Shown: piece by piece, positions 25,272 through 34,466 of the stretch | How positions within the stretch are numbered: position 1 is the first letter of the stretch | Layout: every line of letters starts with the position of its first letter | NCBI GenBank assembly: GCA_018241225.1 | Contig: JAFEEG010000014.1 | Span: 1 to 63,846 of the forward strand | Source of the DNA: Pseudomonadota bacterium | GTDB taxonomy: Bacteria; Pseudomonadota; Gammaproteobacteria; Burkholderiales; Burkholderiaceae_C | Length of the DNA: 63,846 nt | Reading direction: 5' to 3' | Notes under the pieces: generated by a model | What the model was told of the DNA's origin: nothing | Databases searched by the model: none | Seen by the model: only the letters and a program-made list of their open reading frames with translations | Made by a program: the position numbers and the translations under genes

Positions 25272-27395
25272 GTGACTTCTGCTTCCTGCGCCACGCCCCT
25301 GAAGACCCTGCTCAACCCGCGTTCGGTGGCGGTCATCGGTGCCTCCGAAGACCAGACCAAGTTCGGCGGCCGGCTCTACAAGACCCTGCTGCAGCACAAG
25401 TACGCCGGCGAGGTCTACCCCATCAATCCCGGGCGCGACACCCTGTTCGGCCTGAAGACCTTTCCCAGCATCAACGCCACGCCCAAGGCGCCGGACATGG
25501 TCATCATGGCCCTGCCCCGCGACAAGGTGAAGGGCGAGATCGCGGCCTGCGCGGCACGCGGCGCCAAGGCCGGGATCATCATCACCTCCAAGTTTTCCGA
25601 CGCCGGCCCCGAAGGCCTGGCGCTGGAGCGCGAAGTGGTGGCGGCCGCGGCCGAACACGGCATGCGCCTCATCGGCCCCAACTGCCTGGGCCTGATCAGC
25701 CCCACCAACAAGCTGGTCCTGTGCTCGTCGCCGGCGCTGAACGTGCCCAGCCTGATCGAGGCGCCCATCGGCTTCGTGAGCCAGAGCGGCGCGCTGATGG
25801 GCACGCTGTTCGATCGCTCGTACGGCATGGGCATCGGCTTTTCGCACTGCGTCTCGGTAGGCAACCAGGCCGACCTGGAACTGTGCGACTTCGTCGAGTT
25901 CCTCATCGAGGACGAGCGCACGCAGGTCATCTGCAGCTATGTGGAAGGCATCAAGTCGCCGCAGCGCTTCGTGGAGCTGGCGCGCCGCGCGCGTGCGGCC
26001 GGCAAGCCCTGGCTCATGGTCAAGGCCGGCGCCACCGACGACGGCAGCCGCGCGGCCTACTCGCACACGGCCAGCCTGGCGGGCGACTTTGCCGCGCTCA
26101 AGGCCATCTGCGAGCGCGAGAACGTCGTGATGATGGACGACCCGCTGGACATGCTGAGCCTGGCGCGCGCCATGGTCCGCTACCCGGCGCGCAAGGTGCG
26201 CGACGTGGCGGTGATCACCACCTCGGGCGGCGGCGGCGCGATCTCTGCCGACCAGCTCTCGCATGCCGGCATCGGCCTGTCGCGCTTCAACGAAGCCACG
26301 CGCACGGGCCTGGCCGAGCACTATTCCGAAGGCCAGGCCAGCAACCCCATCGACGTGGGTGGCCGCAAGCATGAAGGCACGGACGAGCTGGGCGTGGTCA
26401 CGGCCGAACTGGCGCTGGCCGATCCCGCCACCGACCTGGGCCTGATGGTGCTCACCACCGCGCCCGACGTGCCGGGGCTGACGCGCCAGCTGGCAGACGG
26501 CGGCGAGCGCCCCGCTGCCGCCGGCAAGCCCACGCTGTACGTGATGCTGCCCGGCCGGGTGGCGGCGCCGGCACGCGAGATCCTGGTGGAGCGCGGCCTG
26601 CCCTATGTGGACACGCTGGCCGAAGCCATGGCCGTGCTGCGCGGCTGGAAGACGTGGTCGACCTACCAGGAGCCCGATGCGCCGGTGCGCCCCGCCGGCA
26701 GCGCCGCCACTGCGGCGCCCGCCGATGGCACGCTGGGCGAAGCCGCCTCCAAGGCGCTGCTGGCCAAGGCCGGCATGCCGGTGAACGGCGAGCGCCTGGT
26801 GCGCAACGCCGACGAAGCGGTGGACGCGGCCGGCACGCTGGGCTTTCCGCTGGTGCTCAAGGTGGTGTCGCCCGACATCGCGCACAAGTCGGACGTGGGC
26901 GGCGTGGCGCTGAACATTGCCGACGCCCACGACCTGCGCAGCCGCCTGGCCGCCATGCAGGCCAGCGTGGCCAAGGCCGCGCCCGATGCGCGCATCGACG
27001 GCTACTCGCTGCAGAAGCAGGAAAGCGGCGAACTGGAGCTGATCGTCGGCGTACGCCGCGACCCGCAGTTCGGCGCGCAGGTGGTGGTGGGGGCCGGCGG
27101 CGTGCTGGTCGAGTTGCTCAAGGACGTGGCGGTGCTGCCAGCACCCATCGATGCCGCAGCCGCCCGCCGCGCCGTCGAAGGCCTGAAGGTGGCGCCGCTG
27201 CTGCGTCCCTACCGCGGCCGTGGCGCGCTGGACGTGGACGCGGTCGTCGACGCCATCGTGCGCCTGAGCTGGCTGGCCCACGACCTGGAAGGCGGGGCGG
27301 CCGGCCGTGACTTCGAGATCGAAGTGAACCCGCTCAAGGTGCGCCTGCAAGGACAAGGCGCCGTGGCGGTCGATGCCCGCGCCCGCATCGGCTGA
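25272..27395 (+). CDS. NDP-forming acyl-CoA synthetase (acetate-CoA ligase family)
   Basis: The 707-residue fused enzyme has a CoA-binding domain (residues 8-135, VAVIGASEDQTKFGG), a succinyl-CoA-ligase-like domain with the phosphorylated histidine H265 in SHTASLAGDF, and a C-terminal ATP-grasp domain (about 480-705). Such enzymes make acyl-CoA from an acid, CoA and ATP, releasing ADP and phosphate. The GTG start at 25272 has AAGGA at 25259-25263; the longer upstream frame lies antiphase to the preceding gene. It gives the operon a second route to an acyl-CoA besides the transferase. Confidence 0.87.
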   Translation: MTSASCATPLKTLLNPRSVAVIGASEDQTKFGGRLYKTLLQHKYAGEVYPINPGRDTLFGLKTFPSINATPKAPDMVIMALPRDKVKGEIAACAARGAKAGIIITSKFSDAGPEGLALEREVVAAAAEHGMRLIGPNCLGLISPTNKLVLCSSPALNVPSLIEAPIGFVSQSGALMGTLFDRSYGMGIGFSHCVSVGNQADLELCDFVEFLIEDERTQVICSYVEGIKSPQRFVELARRARAAGKPWLMVKAGATDDGSRAAYSHTASLAGDFAALKAICERENVVMMDDPLDMLSLARAMVRYPARKVRDVAVITTSGGGGAISADQLSHAGIGLSRFNEATRTGLAEHYSEGQASNPIDVGGRKHEGTDELGVVTAELALADPATDLGLMVLTTAPDVPGLTRQLADGGERPAAAGKPTLYVMLPGRVAAPAREILVERGLPYVDTLAEAMAVLRGWKTWSTYQEPDAPVRPAGSAATAAPADGTLGEAASKALLAKAGMPVNGERLVRNADEAVDAAGTLGFPLVLKVVSPDIAHKSDVGGVALNIADAHDLRSRLAAMQASVAKAAPDARIDGYSLQKQESGELELIVGVRRDPQFGAQVVVGAGGVLVELLKDVAVLPAPIDAAAARRAVEGLKVAPLLRPYRGRGALDVDAVVDAIVRLSWLAHDLEGGAAGRDFEIEVNPLKVRLQGQGAVAVDARARIG

Positions 27396-27429
27396 TCGAA
27401 TTTTCCAACAAGACATTTCAGGAGACACC

Positions 27430-28167
27430 ATGTCGCAAATCACCATCGAACAGCACGGCAAGGTCACGCTGTTCACCATCAACCGTCCGGCCCGCAAGAA
27501 CGCCATCTGCAAGGACACCGCGCTGGAGCTGCAGGCCGGCTTTGCCGAGTTCGACGCATCGCAGCAGCGCGTGGCCGTCATTACCGGCGCGGGCAACGAC
27601 GCCTTTTCTTCCGGCGCCGACGTGAGCAACCTGCCCGAGCTGTGGCGCTGCATTCCGGGTTCGGGCTTCACCACCGACAAGCCCATCATCGCGGCGACCG
27701 CTGGCTGGGTGGTGGGCGGCGCCATGGTGCTGACCATGATGTGCGACCTGATCGTCGCGGCCGACAACACCAAGTTCTCCTATCCCGAAGCCAAGCTTGG
27801 CTTTACCGGCGGGATGATCGCCGGCCTGGCCGCACGCATTCCGCACAAGGCGGCCATGGACCTGATGCTGCTGGGCCGCACCATGGCCGCGCAGCGCGCC
27901 TACGACATCGGCCTGGTGAGCGACTTGGTGCCCACCGGCAAGCAGCTCGAAACGGCCATGGCGCAAGCCCAGACCCTGGCCGAATCGGCGCCGCTGGTGC
28001 TCACCACCATCAAGCGCTTCGTCAACCAGCACGTGCTGCCCAAGAGCCCTGCCGAAGCCATGTCGGAAACGCTGCGCCAGCTGAACGTCGTGCGCGAGAG
28101 CGACGACATCAAGGAAGGCATGGCCGCCTTCCGCGAGAAGCGCGCGGCGCGCTACACGGGCCGCTGA
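27430..28167 (+). CDS. Enoyl-CoA hydratase/isomerase family protein (second copy)
   Basis: The 245-residue crotonase-fold protein carries the oxyanion-hole segments AFSSGADVSNLP and WVVGGAMVLTMMCD and a typical C-terminal FREKRAARYTGR. The start at 27430 has CAGGAGA just upstream. It is distinct in sequence from the first copy 3 kb earlier, so the operon has two non-identical crotonases. These could act at successive steps on CoA thioesters. Confidence 0.85.
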   Translation: MSQITIEQHGKVTLFTINRPARKNAICKDTALELQAGFAEFDASQQRVAVITGAGNDAFSSGADVSNLPELWRCIPGSGFTTDKPIIAATAGWVVGGAMVLTMMCDLIVAADNTKFSYPEAKLGFTGGMIAGLAARIPHKAAMDLMLLGRTMAAQRAYDIGLVSDLVPTGKQLETAMAQAQTLAESAPLVLTTIKRFVNQHVLPKSPAEAMSETLRQLNVVRESDDIKEGMAAFREKRAARYTGR

Positions 28168-28228
28168 TCGCCCTTCTATTTCGCCCCCGGTCAGCGCAGC
28201 AATAAAAGAGCCCAGGAGACACGACACC

Positions 28229-29215
28229 ATGACAGACGAAGTAGTACAACGTTCGCGCCTGCTGGCGCCGCTGGCCTTGCTGCTGCCGGCGCTGGCGCTG
28301 CCGAGCATCTCGTGGGCCGACGATGCCTGGCCTTCGCGCCCCATCCGCATGGTGGTGCCCTTTCCGCCGGGCGGCTCGTCGGACCTGCTGGGCCGGCTGG
28401 TGGCTGACCGATTGGGCCGCGCGCTCAACGCCAGCTTCGTCGTGGACAACAAGGCCGGCGGCACCACGCAGATCGGCACCGACCTGGTGGCCAATGCGCC
28501 GGCGGACGGCTACACGCTGCTGCTGGGCGCCGCATCGAGCTTTACCGTGCTGCCCAACCTGCGCAAGCTCAACTACAGCCTGGACAGCTTCGAGACCATA
28601 GGCGGCGTGGCCGACTACGTGGCGGTGATGGCGGTGCGCAAGTCGCTGCAGGTGAACACCGTGCGCGAATTTGTCGACCACGCCAAGAAGAACCCGGGCA
28701 AGCTGTCTTTCGGTTCCGCGGGTGAGGCATCGGCGGGCCACGTGTATGGCGCCACGTTTGCGCGCGACACCGGCATCGAGGTGCTGCACGTGCCTTTCCG
28801 CGGCTCGGCAGATGCGGCCAACGCGCTGCTGGCCGGCGAGGTCGACTTCGTCATCGACGGCGCGATCACGCCCATGGTCAAGGCCGACCGTGCGCGACCG
28901 CTGGCCACCTTCTACCGTGCGCGCCACCCCGAGCTGCCGCAGGTGCCCACGCTGGCCGAAGAAGGCTTCACCATCGAGACCTCCAAGGGTTCGGGCTGGG
29001 GCGTGCTGGCGCCCAAGGGCACGCCCAAGCCAGTGGTGGCCAAGTTGTCGCAAGCGCTGCATGGCGTGCTGGCGCAAAAGGAAGTGCAGGACGCGCTGGT
29101 GCGCGCCAATTCCATTGCCGCCTGGCAGGCGCCCGAGGCTTTTCGCACCGCGCTGGCCGCCGACGAGAGGATGTACTCGAAGTTGCTGCCTGCCATTGGC
29201 GTGAACAAGAACTGA
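28229..29215 (+). CDS. Bug-family (TTT) periplasmic binding protein, first copy
   Basis: The 328-residue protein is a Bug-type tripartite tricarboxylate receptor. After an N-terminal signal segment (LLLPALALPSISWA) come the family's core blocks: RPIRMVVPFPPGGSSDLLGR, DNKAGGTTQIGTDLVANAPADG and HVPFRGSADAANALLAGEV. CAGGAGA precedes the ATG. Such receptors bind carboxylates or other small organic acids. No TctA/TctB membrane genes are in the window, so it would share a remote transporter or act as a sensor. Confidence 0.9.
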   Translation: MTDEVVQRSRLLAPLALLLPALALPSISWADDAWPSRPIRMVVPFPPGGSSDLLGRLVADRLGRALNASFVVDNKAGGTTQIGTDLVANAPADGYTLLLGAASSFTVLPNLRKLNYSLDSFETIGGVADYVAVMAVRKSLQVNTVREFVDHAKKNPGKLSFGSAGEASAGHVYGATFARDTGIEVLHVPFRGSADAANALLAGEVDFVIDGAITPMVKADRARPLATFYRARHPELPQVPTLAEEGFTIETSKGSGWGVLAPKGTPKPVVAKLSQALHGVLAQKEVQDALVRANSIAAWQAPEAFRTALAADERMYSKLLPAIGVNKN

Positions 29216-29258
29216 GCCTCTCTTCCACCATCTCTTTCCCCTTTTCAAGGAGTTCATC

Positions 29259-30242
29259 GTGAACCCCAATCGCCGCAGCTTCTGTGCGTCTTCCGCCGCA
29301 GCCATTGCCCTGCCCTTTCTTGCCGGTACCTCGTGGGCACAACAACAAGGCAGCAAGTGGCCGAACAAGGCGATCCACTTCATCAGCCCCTATCCGCCAG
29401 GTGGCCTGTCGGACCAGATTGCACGCTTCATCGCCGATGGCGTGTCGAAGGAGCTGGGCCAGCCGGTGGTCGTCGACAACAAGCCCGGCGCCGGCGCTGC
29501 GCTGGGCACCGAGTTCGCGGCGCGCGCCACACCCGACGGTTACAACTTCCTGGTCGCCCCCACCGCGGCGGTGGCCGTGGCGCCCTGGATCCGCAAGGTG
29601 AAGTTCAGCGCCGACGATTTCATTCCCGTAGCCAAGCTGGCTTCGAGCTACGGCCTGATCACCACCTTCAAGGACGCGCCGTGGGGCAACTACGGCGACT
29701 TCGTGAAGGCCGCCAAGGCGGCGCCGGGCAAGTACACCTTTGCCTCCAACGGCGTGGGCTCCATCGTGCATCTGACCGGCGTGCTGCTGCACAAGCAGGC
29801 GGGCATCGACGTGGTGCATGTGCCCTACAAGGGCTCGATGGAATCGATGACCGACCTGATCGGCGGCAGGGTGGACGTGATGTACGACCCGGTGACGATG
29901 CCGCGCGTGAAGGAAGGCTCGCTCAAGGGGCTGGCGGCCACCACGCCTGCGCGGAACCCGGAGCTGCCGAACGTGCCGACGTTGAAGGAGCTGGGCTTCG
30001 ACATCGACACGCGCAGCTGGTTCGGGCTGTTCGCGCCCAAGGGCACGCCAGCCGAGATCGTGGCGCGGATGAGCGATGCGGCGCAGAAGACGATGAATTC
30101 GCCGACGGCCAAGCAGCAGTTGCTGCTGTCGGCGCTGTACCCGGACTTCGAGAACTACGAGGCGTTCGGCCGGCGAGTGCGGGAAGACAACGTGTTCTTC
30201 AAGGAGTTGGTGCGCAAGGAGAACATCCAGCTGGACAGCTGA
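29259..30242 (+). CDS. Bug-family (TTT) periplasmic binding protein, second copy
   Basis: The 327-residue Bug receptor has a GTG start behind AAGGAG. Its N-terminus begins NRRSFCAS, so export may use the twin-arginine route as well as or instead of Sec; the signal ends near LAGTSWAQQ. Core motifs are FISPYPPGGLSDQIARF, NKPGAGAALGTEFAARATP and HVPYKGSMESMTDLIGGRV. It differs clearly from the copy just upstream, so the two probably bind different acids. Confidence 0.9.
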   Translation: MNPNRRSFCASSAAAIALPFLAGTSWAQQQGSKWPNKAIHFISPYPPGGLSDQIARFIADGVSKELGQPVVVDNKPGAGAALGTEFAARATPDGYNFLVAPTAAVAVAPWIRKVKFSADDFIPVAKLASSYGLITTFKDAPWGNYGDFVKAAKAAPGKYTFASNGVGSIVHLTGVLLHKQAGIDVVHVPYKGSMESMTDLIGGRVDVMYDPVTMPRVKEGSLKGLAATTPARNPELPNVPTLKELGFDIDTRSWFGLFAPKGTPAEIVARMSDAAQKTMNSPTAKQQLLLSALYPDFENYEAFGRRVREDNVFFKELVRKENIQLDS

Positions 30243-30341
30243 GTCTGCTTGCGCGGAGCGCCCAAGACCCTGACGACTGCTGGGTATTGTCTTTGTCCTG
30301 CTAAGAGTAGACGGGTACCGTTCCGGGCTCTTGCGTCCGCC

Positions 30342-30363
30342 TCGACGTCAAGCACGACGTCGA
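30342..30363. repeat. Inverted repeat upstream of the sulfatase
   Basis: TCGACGTC and GACGTCGA form a perfect 8-bp dyad with a 6-base spacer, ending 35 bases before the sulfatase start. It could be an operator or an RNA hairpin in the leader. There is no T tract, so termination is unlikely. Confidence 0.4.
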
Positions 30364-30398
30364 CACGGCTCCCTTTAACCCGAACGAAGGATCGAACG

Positions 30399-31913
30399 AT
30401 GGCCACTGGAAAGAAGCAGCCCAACTTCCTCATACTGTGGGGCGACGACATAGGTCAGTCCAACCTCAGCATCTTCACCAAGGGGATGATGGGCTACCGG
30501 ACACCCAACATCGATCGAATTGCAGAGCAGGGAATTCTCTTCACCGACTACTACGCCGAGCAGAGCTGCACGGCGGGGCGCGCGTCGTTCATCACCGGCC
30601 AGTGCGGGCTGCGCACCGGTCTGACGAAGGTCGGGCTGCCGGGCGCGGAGCTGGGCATGCAGGCGGCGGACCCGAACATTCCGGAACTGCTCAAGCCGCT
30701 GGGCTACGCAACGGGGCAGTTCGGCAAGAACCACTTCGGCGACCGGGACGAGCACCTGCCGACGATGCACGGCTTCGATGAGTTCTTCGGCAACCTGTAC
30801 CACCTCAACGCCGACGAAGAGCCCGAGCTGCCCGACTATCCGAACGAGAAGGACTTCCCCGACTTCAGGAAGAAGTTCGGCCCGCGCGGCGTGCTGCATT
30901 GCTGGGCCGATGGCAAGGGCGGCCAGAAGATCGAGAACACCGGCCCGCTCACCAAGGAGCGCATGAAGACGTGCGACACGGAGTTCCTGGAAGCAGCCAA
31001 GAATTTCATCAAGAAGGCGCACAAGGAGGGCCAGCCCTTCTTCGTGTGGTTCAACACCACGCACATGCACTTCCGCACCCACATCGAGGACCGCATCCGC
31101 GGGCAGGCCGGGCGCTGGCAGTCCGAGTACCACGACTGCATGATCGAGCACGACAAGCACATCGGCGAAATGCTGGCGTTGCTCGAGGAGCTGGGCATCG
31201 TCGACAACACCATGGTCATGTACAGCACCGACAACGGCCCGCACATGAATTCGTGGCCCGACGCAGGCATGACGCCGTTCCGTAGCGAGAAGAACTCGAA
31301 CTGGGAAGGCGCTTTCCGCGTGCCCTGCATGGTGCGTTGGCCAGGCGTCATCGAGCCGGGGACGGTGTGCAACGAAATCGTCAGCCACCTCGATTGGCTG
31401 CCCACGATCGTCGAGGCGGCCGGCGGCGGCGACATCAAGGCCAAGCTCAAGAAGGGGCACGAGGCCGGCAGCAAGAAATTCAAGGTGCACCTGGACGGCT
31501 TCAGCCTGCTGCCCTACCTCAGCGGCAAGGCCAAGAAGCACGAACGCCAGGGCTTCTTCTATTTCACCGACGACGGCGACCTCGCTTGCCTGCGCTACGA
31601 CAACTGGAAGGTCGTCTTCATGGAGCAGCGCGCACGCGGCACGCTGCAGATCTGGGCCGAGCCGCTGGTGGTGCTGCGCGTGCCCAAGATCTTCAACCTG
31701 CGCACCGACCCGTACGAGCGGGCGGACGTGACCTCCAACACCTACTACGACTGGCTGCTCGACCATGTCTACCTGCTGGTGCCGGCACAGGCCGGGGTGG
31801 CGGAATTCCTGAAGACCTTCAAGGAATTCCCGCCGCGGCAGAAGGCCGCCAGCTTCGGCGTCGACCAGGTGATGGAGAAGATGCAGGACGCGGCCGGAGG
31901 CGCAGGCCGCTGA
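30399..31913 (+). CDS. Sulfatase (arylsulfatase-like, formylglycine type)
   Basis: The 504-residue protein is an alkaline-phosphatase-superfamily sulfatase. The formylglycine motif reads C57-T-A-G-R61, fitting C-x-[PA]-x-R. Metal ligands D16/D17 are in LILWGDDIG, and STDNGPH supplies the other pair. There is no signal peptide, so the enzyme is expected in the cytosol and would act on an imported sulfate ester. AAGGA at 30387-30391 supports the start. The maturase it requires is encoded 0.5 kb downstream on the opposite strand. The substrate cannot be predicted. Confidence 0.87.
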   Translation: MATGKKQPNFLILWGDDIGQSNLSIFTKGMMGYRTPNIDRIAEQGILFTDYYAEQSCTAGRASFITGQCGLRTGLTKVGLPGAELGMQAADPNIPELLKPLGYATGQFGKNHFGDRDEHLPTMHGFDEFFGNLYHLNADEEPELPDYPNEKDFPDFRKKFGPRGVLHCWADGKGGQKIENTGPLTKERMKTCDTEFLEAAKNFIKKAHKEGQPFFVWFNTTHMHFRTHIEDRIRGQAGRWQSEYHDCMIEHDKHIGEMLALLEELGIVDNTMVMYSTDNGPHMNSWPDAGMTPFRSEKNSNWEGAFRVPCMVRWPGVIEPGTVCNEIVSHLDWLPTIVEAAGGGDIKAKLKKGHEAGSKKFKVHLDGFSLLPYLSGKAKKHERQGFFYFTDDGDLACLRYDNWKVVFMEQRARGTLQIWAEPLVVLRVPKIFNLRTDPYERADVTSNTYYDWLLDHVYLLVPAQAGVAEFLKTFKEFPPRQKAASFGVDQVMEKMQDAAGGAGR

Positions 31914-31938
31914 CGCAACCCTCCCGCCTTTCCCGGGA

Positions 31939-32367
31939 ATGCAGACGACGGCCAGCCATGCTTCCTCGCCAGACCGCGGTACGCAGCTCGCCGAGCAGCG
32001 CACCGCGCTGGCGACGGAGCGCACCTACCTGGCTTTCGAGCGCACGCTGCTGGCGTGGTTGCGCACCTCGCTGTCGCTGATCTCCTTCGGCTTCACGCTG
32101 GCCAAGTTCTTCCAGTACCTGGCGCAGCAGCGCGGCAGCCCCGTCGTCGGGCTTCTTGGCCACACGTGGGCGTCGGACACCGTGGGCCTCTCGATGGTGG
32201 CGATCGGCACCTTTGCCCTGGTGCTGGCAGTCATCCAGCACCGCCGCCGGATTCGCGCGCTGCGCGACCTCGGGCTGGCGCAGCAATGGAATCTTGCGCT
32301 GTGGGTGGCGGCGCCGGTCGCGGTGCTGGGCGTGTTCGCCTTCTTCAGCCTGCTGCTCGAGCTCTAG
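31939..32367 (+). CDS. DUF202-domain membrane protein
   Basis: The 142-residue protein has three predicted membrane helices and the DUF202 pattern (LATERTYLAFERTLLAWLRT before the first helix), as in YidH. The family is widespread and its function is unknown. It lies 25 bases after the sulfatase stop and its own stop overlaps the end of the convergent formylglycine-generating enzyme gene by four bases. Co-transcription with the sulfatase is likely; a functional link is only inferred. Confidence 0.8.
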   Translation: MQTTASHASSPDRGTQLAEQRTALATERTYLAFERTLLAWLRTSLSLISFGFTLAKFFQYLAQQRGSPVVGLLGHTWASDTVGLSMVAIGTFALVLAVIQHRRRIRALRDLGLAQQWNLALWVAAPVAVLGVFAFFSLLLEL

Positions 32368-33326
32368 GCCCGCACGATGCAGCGAAAGCCGAGATGGCTG
32401 ATGGCCGTGTCGACGGGCTGGGCCATGCGTGCGGCGGGCCGATAGCGCCTGCAGTAATTCGGCGCGCACAGGTGCGAGCCGCCCTTCATCACCTTGCGCG
32501 GAATGCGCTGGGCCTGGCTGCCCTGCTCGCAGCTCGCATCGATCTCGCCGCCGCGCGGGTTCTCGACCGTGCAGCAGGCGTGTTCGATCTTTCCGTGTTC
32601 CTGGTACCAGTCGGCCGTCCATTCCCAGACGTTGCCGGCCATCTCGTGCAAGCCATAGCCGTTGGGCGGAAAGCTGCCCACCGGCGCCGTGCCCTCATAG
32701 CCATCGGTCAGCAGGTTCTGCCACGGGAACTCGCCCTGCCACGTGTTGGCCATGTGCTTGCCACCCGGTGCGAGCTCGTCGCCCCAGGCGAACTCCGCGC
32801 CTTCCAGGCCGCCGCGCGCGGCGAACTCCCATTCGGCCTCGGTCGGGATCTCCTTGCCGGCCCATTTCGCGTAGGCCTGCACGTCCTCCCATGCAACATG
32901 GACGACCGGGTGCTTCCACAAGCCTTGCAGGGAGCTGCCGGGTCCGCGCGGATGGCGCCAGTCGGCCCCCCGCACGTAGGTCCACCAGTTGTGCGTATTG
33001 CGCAGATCGACCGGTCCGGCCGCCTTGCGAAAGACCACCGCCGAAGGCTCGAGCAGTTCGGGCGGCGCGCCCGGATAGTCAGCAGGATCGACAGGGCGCT
33101 CCGCCAGCGTGACATGGCCGGTGGCATCCACGAAGCGGCGGAACTCGGTGTTCGTGACGGCGTAGCGGTCCATCCAGAAGCCGCCGACCTTCACCTTGTG
33201 GCTTGGGGCTTCTTCAGGGTAGTGATGGTCGGAGCCCATCGTGAAGGTCCCACCGGGAATCCAGAGCATGCCGTCGAAGGGAGCCTTGCCCGGTGCCTTG
33301 GGCGACACGACCTGATCAATCTTCAC
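32364..33326 (-). CDS. Formylglycine-generating enzyme (sulfatase maturase)
   Basis: The 320-residue protein is an FGE-sulfatase-domain enzyme of the aerobic copper-dependent type. Diagnostic blocks are MLWIPGGTFTMGSDHHYPEE, GYGLHEMAGNVWEWTADWY and the active-site pair C287 and C292 in HLCAPNYCRRYRPAARM, the same spacing as in known FGEs. It converts the sulfatase cysteine to formylglycine. There is no signal peptide, matching the cytosolic sulfatase. GGAGA lies just before the ATG. It is transcribed away from tRNA-Ile, 37 bases upstream. Confidence 0.9.
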   Translation of the reverse strand: MKIDQVVSPKAPGKAPFDGMLWIPGGTFTMGSDHHYPEEAPSHKVKVGGFWMDRYAVTNTEFRRFVDATGHVTLAERPVDPADYPGAPPELLEPSAVVFRKAAGPVDLRNTHNWWTYVRGADWRHPRGPGSSLQGLWKHPVVHVAWEDVQAYAKWAGKEIPTEAEWEFAARGGLEGAEFAWGDELAPGGKHMANTWQGEFPWQNLLTDGYEGTAPVGSFPPNGYGLHEMAGNVWEWTADWYQEHGKIEHACCTVENPRGGEIDASCEQGSQAQRIPRKVMKGGSHLCAPNYCRRYRPAARMAQPVDTAISHLGFRCIVRA

Positions 33327-33363
33327 GCGTTCTCCATCTGGCGCCCGCCATCGCTGGAAATAG

Positions 33364-33440
<77 letters not shown>

Positions 33441-33455
33441 ACGTGGGGCGCCATT

Positions 33456-34460
33456 CTACTTTCGGTAGCTCAGGGCGTTGCTCACCAGCCTGGAGGTGAT
33501 GTCCACGATCTGGATCATCCGCTCGTAAGGCATGCGCGTCGGGCCGATCACGCCCAGGGTGCCGACCACCTGGCCGTCCACCTCGTAGTTGGCGCTGACC
33601 ACCGACAGCTCCTCGTACGGCACGACCTGGCTTTCGCCGCCGATGAAGATGCGCACGCCCTCGCCCTTGCTCGACACGTCAAGCAAACGCATCAGCTGCG
33701 CCTTCTGCTCGAACAGCTCGAAGGCGCGCCGCAGGTGCGTCATGTCGCTGGAGAAATCGCTCACCGACAACAGGTTGCGCTCGCCGGCGATCACGACCTC
33801 TTCCTCGGCCTGGCTCATGGCCTCGGCGCCAACTTGCACCGCCGTCTTCATCAGCGTGGCGATTTCGCCGCGCAGCGTGTCGATTTCCGACTGCAGCCGG
33901 TCGCGCACCTGCTCCAGCGACAGGCCCGAGAAATTGGCGTTGATGTAGTTGGACGCCTCCACCAGCTCCGACTGGCTGAAGTCCACTTCCGGAAAGATCA
34001 CCCGGTTCTGCACGTCGCCATCGGGCGAGACGATGATGACCAGCAGGCGTTTTTCCGACAGCCGAAGGAATTCGATGTGCCTGAAGGTCGAGGCGCGGCG
34101 CGGTGCCATTACCACGCCCACGAACTGCGACAGGTTCGACAGCATGGCGGCCGCGTTGGCGATCACCTTCTGCGGCTGGTCGGCCGCCAGGGTGGGTGCC
34201 GTGATCTCGTCACGATTCGCGGTCAGCATGGTGTCCACGAACAGGCGGTAGCCCCGCGCCGTTGGAATGCGGCCGGCAGACGTGTGGGGGCTGGCGATCA
34301 GGCCATGCTCCTCCAGGTCGGCCATCACGTTGCGGATGGTGGCGGGCGACAACTCCAGCCCGGCCACGCGCGACAAGGTGCGCGAACCCACGGGCTGGCC
34401 TTCGGCGATGTATCGCTCTACCAGAGTCTTGAGCAGGAGACGTGCGCGATCGTCGAGCAT
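33456..34460 (-). CDS. hrcA: Heat-inducible transcriptional repressor HrcA
   Basis: The 334-residue repressor has an N-terminal winged helix ([20 protein letters not shown] ... [17 protein letters not shown]) and the HrcA dimerisation and GAF-like domains. In other bacteria HrcA represses groE and dnaK through CIRCE elements. No CIRCE repeat is present in its own upstream region and no chaperone genes are in the window. A TAAAAT hexamer ends 6 bases before the ATG, pointing to a leaderless mRNA. It is divergent from nadK across only 28 bases. Confidence 0.93.
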   Translation of the reverse strand: MLDDRARLLLKTLVERYIAEGQPVGSRTLSRVAGLELSPATIRNVMADLEEHGLIASPHTSAGRIPTARGYRLFVDTMLTANRDEITAPTLAADQPQKVIANAAAMLSNLSQFVGVVMAPRRASTFRHIEFLRLSEKRLLVIIVSPDGDVQNRVIFPEVDFSQSELVEASNYINANFSGLSLEQVRDRLQSEIDTLRGEIATLMKTAVQVGAEAMSQAEEEVVIAGERNLLSVSDFSSDMTHLRRAFELFEQKAQLMRLLDVSSKGEGVRIFIGGESQVVPYEELSVVSANYEVDGQVVGTLGVIGPTRMPYERMIQIVDITSRLVSNALSYRK

Positions 34461-34466
34461 TCGATG

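Noticed and set aside
24339..27773. A 1144-codon open frame antisense to the crotonase and acyl-CoA synthetase genes
   Set aside because: It is low-complexity, His/Gly/Arg-rich sequence produced by GC-rich codon bias opposite real genes. The plus-strand proteins have clear catalytic motifs and ribosome binding sites.
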